A DNA stretch of 64,000 bases from an uncultured Caldisericota bacterium (GTDB lineage: Bacteria; Caldisericota; Caldisericia; Cryosericales; Cryosericaceae): contig CAIQIK010000019.1 in assembly GCA_903871855.1 (NCBI GenBank), positions 62,001 to 126,000 on the forward strand, read 5' to 3'. Of the stretch, positions 49,365 through 58,074 are shown piece after piece (the stretch's first letter is position 1; the number at the start of each line of letters is the position of its first letter). Made by a program: the position numbers and the translations under genes. The notes below the pieces were generated by a model. That model was not told the origin of the DNA. It was given only the letters and a program-made list of their open reading frames with translations, and searched no databases.

Positions 49365-50198
49365 CTACTGCGGGGACGGCATGAGGTCGGCGAATGTGCC
49401 GAGATGCAGCAGGCGTTCCAGAAGAACGTAGTCCGTCAGGTCGATGCCCAGCGGTGTGACACTGATGTATCCGTCTGCTACGGCGGTCACATCAGTGTCC
49501 TCCTGTGGTATCGGCGGAGCCTCTCCTCCTATCCAGTAGATGGGGGCTCCAAACTGGTCCACGCTGGCGGTGACACGATGCGCGTAGCGGCGGCGTCCCT
49601 GAGGGACAACCCGGATTCCCTTGACCTCGGAAACCGGACAGTTGGGAGCGTTGACATTAAGGAACAGACTCCCGTTGAGAACATTGCTGAAACTCTTTGT
49701 GAGGGGCTGGTTGATCCCGATGAGTTCCGGGATGAGGTGGAGCATCTTCTGCAGGAACCACGTGATGGGGCTGAAATCGAAGCCAGAGCCTCCTATTGGC
49801 GATAATGCGGTAGAGAATGCGATACTGGGGTACCCAGACGCGAAAGCCTCATAGGCACCCGAAACCGTCCCGGAGTATGGCAGGTCGTCGCCCAGGTTTT
49901 CCCCGTGGTTGATGCCAGAGAAGACAATGTCGACCTTCTGCTTCACTAGCTCGTCGAGGCCCAGCATCATGCAATCGACGGGAGTGCCCGAGACAGTCCA
50001 TGCATCGACGCCGGGGCGGACGTAACCCTCGACTCTGGTGGCTCGCAGAGGTTTGTGCATGGTGAGGGAATGCCCGACTGCGCTCTGTGGAGAAGCCGGC
50101 GCGACGACCGAAATCGTGTTTTCGGCAGGGATTGCCGCGACGAGAGCCTGGATTCCCTGCGCCCACAGCCCGTCGTCATTGGTGACAAGGATGTGCAT
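49365..50198 (-). CDS. surE: 5'/3'-nucleotidase SurE
   Basis: SurE dephosphorylates nucleoside monophosphates under stress. The protein has 277 residues; the family's NDDGLWAQGIQAL metal-binding start, VVAPASPQSAVGHSLTMHKPLR (read in parts), VSGTPVDCMMLGL, the FSGINHGENLG motif, YSGTVSGAYEA and the C-terminal ITPLGIDLTDY-like SVTPLGIDLTDY are all present. The acidic metal ligands Asp8 and Asp9 are intact. It is followed 9 nt upstream in the operon order by the rhomboid gene, with which it may be co-transcribed. Confidence 0.96.
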   Translation of the reverse strand: MHILVTNDDGLWAQGIQALVAAIPAENTISVVAPASPQSAVGHSLTMHKPLRATRVEGYVRPGVDAWTVSGTPVDCMMLGLDELVKQKVDIVFSGINHGENLGDDLPYSGTVSGAYEAFASGYPSIAFSTALSPIGGSGFDFSPITWFLQKMLHLIPELIGINQPLTKSFSNVLNGSLFLNVNAPNCPVSEVKGIRVVPQGRRRYAHRVTASVDQFGAPIYWIGGEAPPIPQEDTDVTAVADGYISVTPLGIDLTDYVLLERLLHLGTFADLMPSPQ

Positions 50199-50207
50199 GT
50201 GTCCCCC

Positions 50208-50891
50208 TCAGACCCCGTACTCTGTGCGGGTCCGCCCTCGCCTGCTGGTGATCCACGCAATCAGAACGCCAAACAGGAAACCTCCCACGTGCGCCCATAC
50301 AGCGACTCCCTGGGCCCCGCCGAACGTCCCCTCCAAGAGCTGCATCGCAAACCAGATGCCGAGAAAGATCCAGGCAGGGAGACGCACGGTTGTGATGAAG
50401 ATGAAGAACACCAGGGTCTGAACCTTGGCTCTGGGATACAGGAAGAAGTACGCTCCCATGACTGCGGCGATGGCGCCGCTCGCCCCGATCGTCGGGACAT
50501 TGGAGGACGGTCCGGAGAGCAGCTGGGCCATCGCTGCGACTACGCCTCCCGCCAAGTAGAAAACGAGGTACTTGCCGTGGCCGAGATGATCCTCGATGTT
50601 GTTGCCGAAGATCCACAGGAACAGCATGTTGCCGAGGATGTGGCTCCAGCTGCCGTGCATGAACATGGACGTCAGGGTTGTGAGAACGTATGGGCGGAGT
50701 GCTCCTGCCGGAACCTCGTAGACATGCGTCAGGACGCCGGGGATGAAACCAAGGCGCAAGTATGCAGAGGTCAGTGCCGCACCGCTCCCAAGTGACACTT
50801 CCCACAGCCACACGAGACCATTGGCCAGGATCAGCAGGAACGTGACCAGTGGAAACGTCCGGGATGGGTTGTCGTCGCGGATTGGAAGCAT
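50208..50891 (-). CDS. Rhomboid-family intramembrane serine protease
   Basis: The 227-residue protein has six membrane segments and the catalytic dyad: Ser in TIGASGAIAAVMG and His in VAVWAHVGGFLFG. HxxxN is present as SHILGNMLFLWIFG on helix 2. Rhomboids cleave substrate helices in the membrane. The start ATG lies 3 nt after the stop of mtnP, so mtnP-rhomboid-surE are arranged as one minus-strand cluster. Substrates are unknown. Confidence 0.92.
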   Translation of the reverse strand: MLPIRDDNPSRTFPLVTFLLILANGLVWLWEVSLGSGAALTSAYLRLGFIPGVLTHVYEVPAGALRPYVLTTLTSMFMHGSWSHILGNMLFLWIFGNNIEDHLGHGKYLVFYLAGGVVAAMAQLLSGPSSNVPTIGASGAIAAVMGAYFFLYPRAKVQTLVFFIFITTVRLPAWIFLGIWFAMQLLEGTFGGAQGVAVWAHVGGFLFGVLIAWITSRRGRTRTEYGV

Positions 50892-50894
50892 GGA

Positions 50895-51701
50895 TTAGCC
50901 GATGCTCGCGCCGTCCAGGGCGTGGAAGCAGGTACAGTCTTCGTCCTCTCCAGGGATCTGCGGGATCATCTTCTCGATGATGGTCACGAGATTCTTGAGG
51001 TTGGCCGTGAATGCCTTGATGACTGCTTCGTTGCTGACAGGGTCGACCACCCTCTCTGCGACCAGCCCGGCGTCATAGTCCGTGATGACCGAGATGTTGC
51101 AGTAGCACATGGCCTGCTCGCGGGCCAGGGCGACTTCGGGATATTGTGTCATGTTGACGGTGTGCCAGCCCATACGCGTGAACCAGCTGCTCTCGGCCTT
51201 GGTGGAAAACCGTGGCCCCTCGATGACGACGCAGGTGCCGCCGTCGTGCACCGGCAGGCCGAGGCTCTTGATGGTCGCGACTGCGATCCTGTTCAGGACG
51301 GGGCAGTATGGATTGGCTGTGGAGACGTGGGTGACAACAGGACCGTTGTAGAACGTCGTGTCAGTGCGACGTGTCCGGTCGATGAACTGGTCGGTGACCA
51401 GGAGATCTCCCACCTTGATGTCCGGCTGCAGTGAACCGACGGCGGTAGGAGCGATGATGTGACGGATGCCAAGAGACTTGAGAGCCCAGATGTTGGCACG
51501 ATAGTTGATCATGTGAGGTGGCAATTGGTGGTGCTTGCCATGGCGGGGCAGGAACGCGACCTTGCGGCCCGCAATTTTACCAAGCGAGATGAGGTCCGAC
51601 GGCGCACCATAGGGCGTCTGGACCTTGATGTCCTCCGCGTTGTCGAGTAGAGAGTAGAATCCGGACCCACCAATGATACCGATTCCGGCACGTTGTTCCA
51701 T
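50895..51701 (-). CDS. mtnP: S-methyl-5'-thioadenosine phosphorylase
   Basis: The enzyme phosphorolyses methylthioadenosine, a by-product of polyamine synthesis, to adenine and methylthioribose-1-phosphate. The 268-residue protein has IGIIGGSGFYSLL, LPRHGKHHQLPPHMINYRANIWALK (read in parts), VVIEGPRFSTKAESSWF and MTQYPEVALAREQAMCY. The ATG at 51701 follows aaaggag. The gene's substrate would come from polyamine pathways, consistent with the decarboxylase at 61799. Closely related purine phosphorylases differ mainly in a few pocket residues, so inosine activity cannot be ruled out. Confidence 0.92.
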   Translation of the reverse strand: MEQRAGIGIIGGSGFYSLLDNAEDIKVQTPYGAPSDLISLGKIAGRKVAFLPRHGKHHQLPPHMINYRANIWALKSLGIRHIIAPTAVGSLQPDIKVGDLLVTDQFIDRTRRTDTTFYNGPVVTHVSTANPYCPVLNRIAVATIKSLGLPVHDGGTCVVIEGPRFSTKAESSWFTRMGWHTVNMTQYPEVALAREQAMCYCNISVITDYDAGLVAERVVDPVSNEAVIKAFTANLKNLVTIIEKMIPQIPGEDEDCTCFHALDGASIG

Positions 51702-51753
51702 GTGTAGCTCCTTTGTGTTGCACTGCAACGTTGCGTGTGGTTGCTTACCTAAG

Positions 51754-51785
51754 GAGTATATCAGCAAAGAGCAATGGTCAAAGCC
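51754..51785 (-). promoter_or_regulatory. Probable mtnP promoter
   Basis: On the minus strand TTGACC (overlapping the stop codon of the preceding gene), a 15-nt spacer and TATACT lie about 55 nt before the mtnP ATG. Confidence 0.45.
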
Positions 51786-52410
51786 GGCGGATGCGCCTCC
51801 GGAATGAGAGCATCGTGAGGAGCAGGGCGACTACGACACTCGCGGCGAGTGCGATGAAGAAGTAACTCATGAAGTAGTTTTCGGGGAACAGGCGGATAAG
51901 CCCGGAGTCTTCAGGGAGGAGCCAGAAGTCGTTCGAAAAGGCCAGTTCATGGAAGGTGACGAACAGTGCATCGAAGCCGATGGTGATCGAGACGGTGCCA
52001 AGGGCGGCGACGAACGCAAGCACGGCGATGCCGGCGGCGCGAACAATCTTGCGGACATCTCGTCCCTTCTTGCGAAGGACAGCGATGAGGACGACTGTCA
52101 GCAGGCACGACACAAGCGCTGTCAGGTAGACAGCCTGGAAGATCCCCTGAACGTCGCCCATGTGGGCAAGTTCCAGGCGTGAGTAGAAGCCGTCGTTCGG
52201 CAGGGGTCTGCGGAGTGCAAGATACTCGAGCAGGTCCGTTACGCGGCGGACGGCTTCAGCCACCTCAAATCGCGGCGCGGCGCCTCCCGTTGTGCCAACC
52301 ATGAAAAGCAGGAGTCTCTGGAGCGGTACGAAGTTGACGAGGAGCGAAAATGGCGTCAGCAGGACCGCCATCGCAGTCGCGGCGGCGGCGAGGATGATAA
52401 GTGCCGGCAC
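51778..52410 (-). CDS. DUF1461 / TIGR01906 integral membrane protein
   Basis: The 210-residue protein starts with a membrane helix, has a loop (RPLPNDGFYSRLELAHMGDVQGIFQAV, read in parts), three more helices, and the family motif FHELAFSNDFWLLPEDSGLIRLFPENYF (read in parts), matching the DUF1461 pattern HxLFFSNDxW...LFPExF. The function of the family is unknown. It lies 4 nt after the stop of the 60-residue gene, so the two are co-transcribed. Its end supplies part of the mtnP promoter. Confidence 0.85.
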   Translation of the reverse strand: MPALIILAAAATAMAVLLTPFSLLVNFVPLQRLLLFMVGTTGGAAPRFEVAEAVRRVTDLLEYLALRRPLPNDGFYSRLELAHMGDVQGIFQAVYLTALVSCLLTVVLIAVLRKKGRDVRKIVRAAGIAVLAFVAALGTVSITIGFDALFVTFHELAFSNDFWLLPEDSGLIRLFPENYFMSYFFIALAASVVVALLLTMLSFRRRIRRL

Positions 52411-52413
52411 TGG

Positions 52414-52596
52414 CTAGTCGAACAGGCCGAGTGAACAGGAACGGACCCGTATGTGCAGCAGGTCGCAGGCCTTGCCCACGACTTTTGGATCGACGTTCAG
52501 CTTGCGGGCGATGGCTATGGCTTTGCCGCAATCGATGAATCCGTCGGTCGCTGCCTTGAGCAGTTCATCGCGGATTTCCTGTGTGACTTCTTCCAT
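52414..52596 (-). CDS. 60-residue conserved-type helical protein
   Basis: The protein reads EIRDELLKAATDGFIDCGKAIAIARKLNVDPKVVGKACDLLHIRVRSCSLGLFD (read in parts). This is a helix-turn-helix-like bundle with a C-terminal C-x-LGLFD tail, resembling short uncharacterised proteins with an NCQLGCF-like ending. The start at 52596 has aggaggttccc upstream. It has three cysteines (none in a CxxC pattern). Co-transcription with the DUF1461 gene is likely. Function unknown; a small DNA-binding or adaptor protein is possible. Confidence 0.7.
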   Translation of the reverse strand: MEEVTQEIRDELLKAATDGFIDCGKAIAIARKLNVDPKVVGKACDLLHIRVRSCSLGLFD

Positions 52597-52668
52597 GGGA
52601 ACCTCCTGGGTCTTGATTCTGCCGGCTGCAGGCACCAGCACTACAGTGTGTCATGTGGGGATGCATTT

Positions 52669-53409
52669 TCAAGCTGAGTGCAGCAGAGGGATAAGGTCGA
52701 AAACGGCCGCCTCGACCGTCTCGATGAATACAGCGTCCTGTACCGACCCCGAGATCTGGTTCGCGTGGGGGTTCCAGTCTCTGAGGAGCGCAAGAAGTGC
52801 CGCCTCTTCGGCCGGCGTACAGCCAGGGAACCTGTTCACGACGAGCAGATCTGCTCGGGCAGCCATGATACCCATATTGGGTTTTGCGCTCTGCAGCAAG
52901 GGGCAGCGCAGGACGTACATGTACCGCGACCTCTCCGCGACCGATGAGCAGTTGCCCTCGATGAGGATGGGTGTCTCTGGGGGCCACTGCCGAAGAGTCA
53001 GGGCCACCGCTTCATCCGTCTCCTGGTGAGGCCCGTCGAGGAGAATGATGTCACGCAATGGCTGCAACCATGGAGAGCGCTCCAATTGACTCAGATATCC
53101 AGTATCGCCTCCTTCGAGAGGCAGTGTTCCAGCTGCCAGCGAGCGCTTCACGAGGTGCAGGCTGTGGCGTGACAATTTGATATAGATGTCAAAAGGGAGG
53201 TCCTGTACGAGGGAGCGGCAGATCGTGGTCTTGCCTGATTGAGCGCAGGCCGAGTGAACGACCAGGGTTGAACGGGCATCAGAGGGCACAGATGTCCGCT
53301 CCCTGGACTCTCTGCTCTGCCGATTCGTGTCCCGCAAGTCCGTCCTGATGAAGGTGTGCGTTAATGCCTCCGAGGCCCGGCTGCCTATATTCCTGAAGCT
53401 CGCAGCCAT
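52669..53409 (-). CDS. P-loop NTPase-like protein of unknown function
   Basis: The 246-residue protein has a Walker A-like motif SACAQSGKTT near residue 53 (the first Gly of GxxxxGK is Ala), a likely Walker B in ILLDGPHQET, and ILIEGN. The first 45 residues are polar and probably flexible. The layout is reminiscent of MobB or of dethiobiotin synthetase/CobB-type P-loops, but I find no specific signature. The start at 53409 has only a weak ccggaa site. It is divergent from the HD-GYP regulator gene. Function is not assigned. Confidence 0.65.
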   Translation of the reverse strand: MAASFRNIGSRASEALTHTFIRTDLRDTNRQSRESRERTSVPSDARSTLVVHSACAQSGKTTICRSLVQDLPFDIYIKLSRHSLHLVKRSLAAGTLPLEGGDTGYLSQLERSPWLQPLRDIILLDGPHQETDEAVALTLRQWPPETPILIEGNCSSVAERSRYMYVLRCPLLQSAKPNMGIMAARADLLVVNRFPGCTPAEEAALLALLRDWNPHANQISGSVQDAVFIETVEAAVFDLIPLLHSA

Positions 53410-53514
53410 TGTTCCGGAAATTGCTTTTTCTCCGGATACATAGATAATACTCAGTTAGGCTATTGTTGGGAGTGCGTTGCTGATTTGTCTCCATGCGTTT
53501 GTTGAAAGTGGGCG

Positions 53515-54888
53515 ATGAGCAAGGACGGTACCGGGGGTATACTGGTGGAACGGAAGGTCCTGGTAGTCGATGACGACGTCGAAAGCCTGCGGCTGTACGG
53601 AGACATGCTGCGACGGGCGGGTTATGCAGCCGTCACCGCAAGCACTGGGTGGGAAGGCATTGACCTGGCTGTCAAGGAACGGCCCGGGCTCATCCTGCTG
53701 GATCTTCGCCTCCCGGACATCACCGGCCTGACAGTCCTCGAGACTCTTCGTACCGCTCTGTCGACCAAGAGCATCCCGATCATCGTCGTGTCTGCCATCA
53801 GCAAGGACGACGATGTCATGAAGGCGATGCAGATGGGAGCGTTCGACTATGTCGTCAAACCCATCACCTACGACGACTTGATTCGCAGGGTCGAGCTGGT
53901 TTTCTTTTCCCGCGAAGGCCAGGGAGAGGGCGACCAGACGCCCGTCCTTATTGTCGAGGACAGCGCAATGGATGGGTCAGTGCTATCGGAGCAGCTGACC
54001 AGCTGGGGATACCAGGTCACCTGGGTGCGGACGGGTCGGGAAGGCATCGAGCAGGCTGCCACCGGCAACTTCGATATCATTCTGCTGGACGGACTTCTGC
54101 CCGACATCAACGGGTTCGAGGTCGTGAAGGAGATTCGCGCGACCGAGCGGCTGGGCACGACACCCGTCATCATGTTGACGGTGCTGTCGGGACTCGTGGA
54201 CAAGCTCAAGGGGTTCGAGAGCGGTGTCGACGTGTTTCTGAACAAACCCGCATCTTGGGAAGAACTGCGCGTGCGCATGCGTTCCTTGACGCGACTGAGG
54301 GGGATGACCAAACAGCGCTTCGTGTTGTCCGAGGTCGTAGGCGTCATTACGAATGCCATCGAACTGACAGAGGCCACGGAGCCGCGCCACAACCAGAAGG
54401 TCGCAGGCATCAGCGTGATCCTTGGAAAGAGGATGGGGGTCCAGGGACACGGGCTGTGGGTCCTGGAGATGTCCGGTTCGCTGCACGATGTTGGTAAGCT
54501 GGTTGTACGGAGAGATATCCTCTCCAAGCCGGGCAAGCTGAATTCTTCAGAGTGGGCCGAGGTGCAGCGACACAGCGAGTATGGAGAGAAGATCATCAAG
54601 CCCGTCCATGGATTTGGCGAGGTAGCCGATATCGTCCGGCATCATCATGAAAAGATGGATGGTTCGGGATATCCTGACAACTTGAAGGGTGATCAGGTGT
54701 CTCTGTTTGTTCGTATCGTCGGCGCGGCTGACAGCTATGAAGCCCTGACGAGCGACCGTCCATATCGGCGCTCCTACGCGCGCGACAAGGCCCTGGAGAT
54801 CCTTTGCAAGGAGACTGACGAGGGACGCTGGGATCCAAAGGTCATCGCTGCACTGTCCGCTTCTCTCGACGATCTCGACAATCTGTAG
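53515..54888 (+). CDS. Double-receiver HD-GYP response regulator
   Basis: The 457-residue protein has two receiver domains (residues about 14-130 with phospho-acceptor Asp63, and about 142-260 with Asp192), then an HD-GYP domain (about 275-450) with HDVGKL and HHHEKMDGSGYP followed by LTSDRPYR. HD-GYP proteins hydrolyse cyclic di-GMP. Two receivers in tandem allow integration of two kinase inputs or a phospho-sink. No histidine kinase is encoded nearby. The ATG at 53515 lacks a strong ribosome site; a GTG at 53545 also opens the frame. Confidence 0.93.
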   Translation: MSKDGTGGILVERKVLVVDDDVESLRLYGDMLRRAGYAAVTASTGWEGIDLAVKERPGLILLDLRLPDITGLTVLETLRTALSTKSIPIIVVSAISKDDDVMKAMQMGAFDYVVKPITYDDLIRRVELVFFSREGQGEGDQTPVLIVEDSAMDGSVLSEQLTSWGYQVTWVRTGREGIEQAATGNFDIILLDGLLPDINGFEVVKEIRATERLGTTPVIMLTVLSGLVDKLKGFESGVDVFLNKPASWEELRVRMRSLTRLRGMTKQRFVLSEVVGVITNAIELTEATEPRHNQKVAGISVILGKRMGVQGHGLWVLEMSGSLHDVGKLVVRRDILSKPGKLNSSEWAEVQRHSEYGEKIIKPVHGFGEVADIVRHHHEKMDGSGYPDNLKGDQVSLFVRIVGAADSYEALTSDRPYRRSYARDKALEILCKETDEGRWDPKVIAALSASLDDLDNL

Positions 54889-54924
54889 TCCGCTCCTGTC
54901 GGGGCTGGAAAGGAAGGTCGTTTC

Positions 54925-55182
54925 GTGAACGTTGAGGTCCAGGCAATTCTGTTTCCGTACGATGGATCGAGAACGGCGGCGGTGATCAAGGAGTTCGAGA
55001 GTGCACTTGAGGCAGCCGGTGTCCGGTGTGTCGTCGGGAACATGGCCGTGAGCTGCTATGGTGAGATGGATACGGTTCTCTCCACTATCAACAGGGCTTA
55101 TCAAACCATTGCAGCCACTGACAAGCTCAGCATTTCTCTTGTCATTGCCAACGACATGCCCCAGATAGGGCGGAAGACCTGA
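54925..55182 (+). CDS. MTH1187/YkoF-like thiamine-binding family protein
   Basis: The 85-residue protein has the ferredoxin-like fold pattern of the MTH1187/YkoF group: a beta-strand (VEVQAILFPYDG), a helix (TAAVIKEFESALEAAGV), a strand with CVVGNMAVSCYG, and a second helix (VLSTINRAYQTIAA). Members bind thiamine or related pyrimidines. The GTG at 54925 follows aggaagg. It lies 36 nt after the HD-GYP gene and 5 nt before the first radical SAM gene, so it likely belongs to the operon with the radical SAM pair. Confidence 0.75.
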   Translation: MNVEVQAILFPYDGSRTAAVIKEFESALEAAGVRCVVGNMAVSCYGEMDTVLSTINRAYQTIAATDKLSISLVIANDMPQIGRKT

Positions 55183-55187
55183 GAGAC

Positions 55188-56021
55188 ATGGTTTTTAACT
55201 GCGTTCCCAGACGAACCCTTTCAGTGTCCGTCACGGGCGATGCATGTGCATTGCACTGCAACCACTGCAATGGACACTACCTCCAGCACATGGTCCCTGT
55301 TATCGCAGCCCGCCGCGTACTCGAATCGGGAGAGTACCAGAGTATCCTTCTGTCCGGCGGAAGTGACCCCAACGGGCGCCTGCCCCTGATGGAGCACTTG
55401 TCATTCATCAGATGGGCTCATGAGCAGGGAATTCGTATCAATGCTCACGTAGGCCTGCAGTCGGAAGATGATATCGATACGCTGTCCCCTTTCTTCGACA
55501 AGGTTTCCCTCGACTATGTGTGGGACGACGGAACCATCCATGAAGTCTATCACCTGCAGCGATCCGGCTCCGACTACCTGCGCACAGCACGTGGCTGGAC
55601 GGACGTGTTCTCGAGAGGGGGCGGTTCGGAGGTACTGACGTCCGCAAAGCAGCGGGTCAACCTTCACCTCACGATCGGTCTCAAGGGCGGCGTCGTTGCC
55701 GGAGAATACGCGGCGATCGATTCGTTGATCGTATTCCAGCCGGCGTCGCTGGTATTCCTGGTCCTCATCCCTACGGAGGGGACGGTCTACGGCAGCGTGC
55801 CTGTTGTTCCCATTGATGCCGTGGAGTCGGTGTTCGCCTATGCGAGGCTGAAGCTTTCGTCCACAGACCTTGTGCTGGGCTGCATGCATCCCAGAGTGGC
55901 CGGCTACGGTGAACAGCTGGCGCAGCTGGCGGGGAAGTATCAGTTCCGGGGCGCTGTCGGCGAGCAGTTGAAGGCTGAGGACGCAGAACAGCTCGAGGAG
56001 TGCTGTGTCTTCTACCGGTGA
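55188..56021 (+). CDS. Radical SAM protein, LipS1/LipS2-like (subunit 1 of pair)
   Basis: The Fe-S cluster motif is CALHCNHCNGHYLQHM (CxxxCxxC, residues about 20-27), followed by a TIM-barrel-like series of strands (SILLSGGSDPNGRLPL, INAHVGLQ, VSLDYVWDD). The CNHCNGHYL extension after the cluster is what I recall from split lipoyl synthase proteins of archaea and some bacteria. A second radical SAM gene follows after 33 nt. If the recollection is correct, the pair inserts two sulfur atoms into octanoyl groups on GcvH or E2. No canonical lipA or lplA is in the window. Alternative: other biotin-synthase-like radical SAM enzymes. Confidence 0.65.
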   Translation: MVFNCVPRRTLSVSVTGDACALHCNHCNGHYLQHMVPVIAARRVLESGEYQSILLSGGSDPNGRLPLMEHLSFIRWAHEQGIRINAHVGLQSEDDIDTLSPFFDKVSLDYVWDDGTIHEVYHLQRSGSDYLRTARGWTDVFSRGGGSEVLTSAKQRVNLHLTIGLKGGVVAGEYAAIDSLIVFQPASLVFLVLIPTEGTVYGSVPVVPIDAVESVFAYARLKLSSTDLVLGCMHPRVAGYGEQLAQLAGKYQFRGAVGEQLKAEDAEQLEECCVFYR

Positions 56022-56054
56022 GACTTTCCGCAATCGTGACGGCGCGAGCTGACA

Positions 56055-57113
56055 ATGGTGCGCGCCAGCATCGGGACGCTGGCAGTCCTCGGACTCCGAC
56101 ATGTCCGTATGGCTGCCGTGCCGACAACGGGATATCTGATGGTCGGCGGCACGTGCACTGCAGACTGTGCCTACTGCGGACAGGGGCGGCGTGTCGTCGG
56201 TGATCACAGCCGTCTTTCGCGCATCACATGGCCCGAGGTCGGCGAGAATCAGCTGGTCGAGGCATTTGGCGCTCATCCTGGAGCATTCCAGAGAGTCTGC
56301 TTCCAAACGACGGCTTCACGCGGAGTGCTCGAGCAGCTGCTCGAGCTCGTGCCGCGTATCCGCGAGGCAAGCGGCGTGCCAATCTCTGTGTCGTACAGGG
56401 TGACGAAGCTCGAAGAGGCGGACCAATTGTTTGTCGCAGGTGTGCAGCGTATCGGCATCGCGATCGACTGCTGCTCGGAGCGCCTCTATCCTCAGCTTCG
56501 CGGTGGGTCCCTGGCCGATTCGATGTCGCTGGTGGTGGGGCTGGCTGAGCGGTATCCCGGTCGTATCTCGACACACCTGATTATCGGGCTGGGAGAGGAC
56601 GAGATGGAGGCTGCTGAGTTGATGCTGGAGCTACGCCAGGCGGGCATCCTCGTGTCGCTGTTCGCCTTTACCCCAGTCCGCGGCACACGCATGGAGCACG
56701 ATTCCCCACCGGCACTGCTGTCCTACCGGAAGCTTCAGCTACTGCTCGGACTCTTGGATTGGCAGGAAAAAGAGCGTGTCTACATCTCCTACGACGCCCA
56801 GCACAACATCCACGCCCTCGGTCTCAGCGAAGCGGAGGTGCGGTCATTCCTTCACAAGCATTTCGTGTTTGTAACGCATGGATGCCCGGGATGCAACAGG
56901 CCGTTCTATACCGAGGTCCCCGGTGGCACCATGTTCAACTTCCCGAACGTACCGACGGAAGCGGTGCAACGAGAAATTGACCAGTTTGTGGAGGATCTGA
57001 AGGTGGATGGTTTTGATTTCGCACATGTGCAAAGCAGTGGAGGAGAAGGCGGCCCCATGGAAGTCATGCGACATTGTCTCGAAGGCGAAGAGGAGGTAGA
57101 ACCCAGCAGCTGA
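56055..57113 (+). CDS. Radical SAM protein, LipS1/LipS2-like (subunit 2 of pair)
   Basis: The 352-residue protein has the cluster motif CTADCAYCGQ (CxxxCxxC near residues 34-41), a barrel with SYRVTKLEEADQLFVAGVQRIGIAIDCCSERLY (read in parts), HLIIGLGEDEMEAAELML and a C-terminal Cys pair in HGCPGCNRPFYTEVPGG. The last motif could bind a second, sacrificial Fe-S cluster as in lipoyl synthases. The gene follows the first radical SAM gene on the same strand. A stop in the same frame just before fixes the ATG at 56055 as the earliest start, with only a weak ribosome site. Biotin-synthase-like or LipS-type lipoyl synthase are the main alternatives. Confidence 0.65.
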   Translation: MVRASIGTLAVLGLRHVRMAAVPTTGYLMVGGTCTADCAYCGQGRRVVGDHSRLSRITWPEVGENQLVEAFGAHPGAFQRVCFQTTASRGVLEQLLELVPRIREASGVPISVSYRVTKLEEADQLFVAGVQRIGIAIDCCSERLYPQLRGGSLADSMSLVVGLAERYPGRISTHLIIGLGEDEMEAAELMLELRQAGILVSLFAFTPVRGTRMEHDSPPALLSYRKLQLLLGLLDWQEKERVYISYDAQHNIHALGLSEAEVRSFLHKHFVFVTHGCPGCNRPFYTEVPGGTMFNFPNVPTEAVQREIDQFVEDLKVDGFDFAHVQSSGGEGGPMEVMRHCLEGEEEVEPSS

Positions 57114-57136
57114 TATTGGCCGACTGTCGTGGAAAG

Positions 57137-57169
57137 GGCAAACCCCCGACGTCATATCGGGGGTTTGCC
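57137..57169. terminator. Bidirectional terminator between radical SAM pair and parB
   Basis: A 13-bp perfect stem (ggcaaacccccga with tcgggggtttgcc) and a 7-nt loop sit between two convergent transcripts; the stem's A/T-rich base can serve as U-run in either direction only weakly. Confidence 0.8.
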
Positions 57170-57189
57170 ACAGACAGTGGCCGCGGGGC

Positions 57190-58074
57190 TTAGTTGACGA
57201 GGCCGTCGTCGTCTCTGGTCTCTTCCTGGGAGTTGAGGATGCCAAGGATGCGCAAGAGGTCTTCTTGATTGAAGTAGCTGATCTCGATGACGCCCCTGTT
57301 GACCCGTCCCCGTATGTTGACGCGAGTAGCTAGCAGTTTCTGCATGGTCTCCTCGATATTGCGCAGTGCCTCATCATGCACAGCACCCGCGCGGGTCTTC
57401 TTCGTCAGCAGGCGCCGCACAAGGGCCTCGGTCTGGCGAACCGACAACTGTCTGCGGACCACATCTGTCAGCACCGCGCCAAGCTGCTTCTCATCCTTGA
57501 GCGGCAGGAGTGCACGGGCGTGCCCTGCGGTGATTGTCCTATTGTCCAGGGCGGTACGTGCGGCTTCCGGAAGGTCCAGCAGGCGGATGAGGTTGGCGAC
57601 AGTGCTTCGATCCTTGCCGAGACGCTGTGCGAGCTCGTCCTGGGTTGTCCCGAACTTGGTGAGGTAGTCGCTGAAAGAGAGGGCGACTTCGATAGGCGAC
57701 AAGTCCTCGCGTTCCAGGTTCTCTGAGAGAGCGATTTCTATTGTCGTACGATCGTCGAGCTCACGAACCGTTACTGGGAGTTCCTCCAGGCCAACCTGAA
57801 TGGCAGCCTGGAAGCGGCGTTCCCCTGCGACGATCTCGAACCGGCCGTCCCGTGGCCTCACGATGATGGGTTCGAGGATGCCATGTTTGCGGATACTCTC
57901 GCCAAGCGTCGCAAGTGTTGCCTCATCGAAGTGGCGGCGGGGCTGCAGCGGCGAAGGAACGATCTGGTCGGGGCGAAGCATACGGACCCCACTGTTGCTC
58001 GACAAAGCTGGCTGCGCTGATTCGCTGGCGAAGAGAGCGTCAAGTCCTCGCCCAAGACGCTTACTGTTGTTCAC
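57190..58074 (-). CDS. parB: Chromosome partitioning protein ParB
   Basis: ParB binds parS and spreads as a CTP switch. The 294-residue protein has RLGRGLDALFA at the N-terminus, the IVPSPLQPRRHFDEATL segment, the CTP/ParB box (EIVAGERRFQAA), SENLEREDLSPIEVALSF, the HTH (TQDELAQRLGKDRSTVANLIRLL, read in parts) and a C-terminal dimerisation region. It overlaps parA by 14 nt and is the last gene of rsmG-parA-parB. A parS-like site lies at 59588-59603. Confidence 0.97.
   Translation of the reverse strand: MNNSKRLGRGLDALFASESAQPALSSNSGVRMLRPDQIVPSPLQPRRHFDEATLATLGESIRKHGILEPIIVRPRDGRFEIVAGERRFQAAIQVGLEELPVTVRELDDRTTIEIALSENLEREDLSPIEVALSFSDYLTKFGTTQDELAQRLGKDRSTVANLIRLLDLPEAARTALDNRTITAGHARALLPLKDEKQLGAVLTDVVRRQLSVRQTEALVRRLLTKKTRAGAVHDEALRNIEETMQKLLATRVNIRGRVNRGVIEISYFNQEDLLRILGILNSQEETRDDDGLVN

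Noticed and set aside
53537-53545. TATACT just before a GTG in the HD-GYP gene
   Set aside because: It lies 1 nt before the codon and inside the annotated frame, so it does not fit the 6-7 nt leaderless layout.
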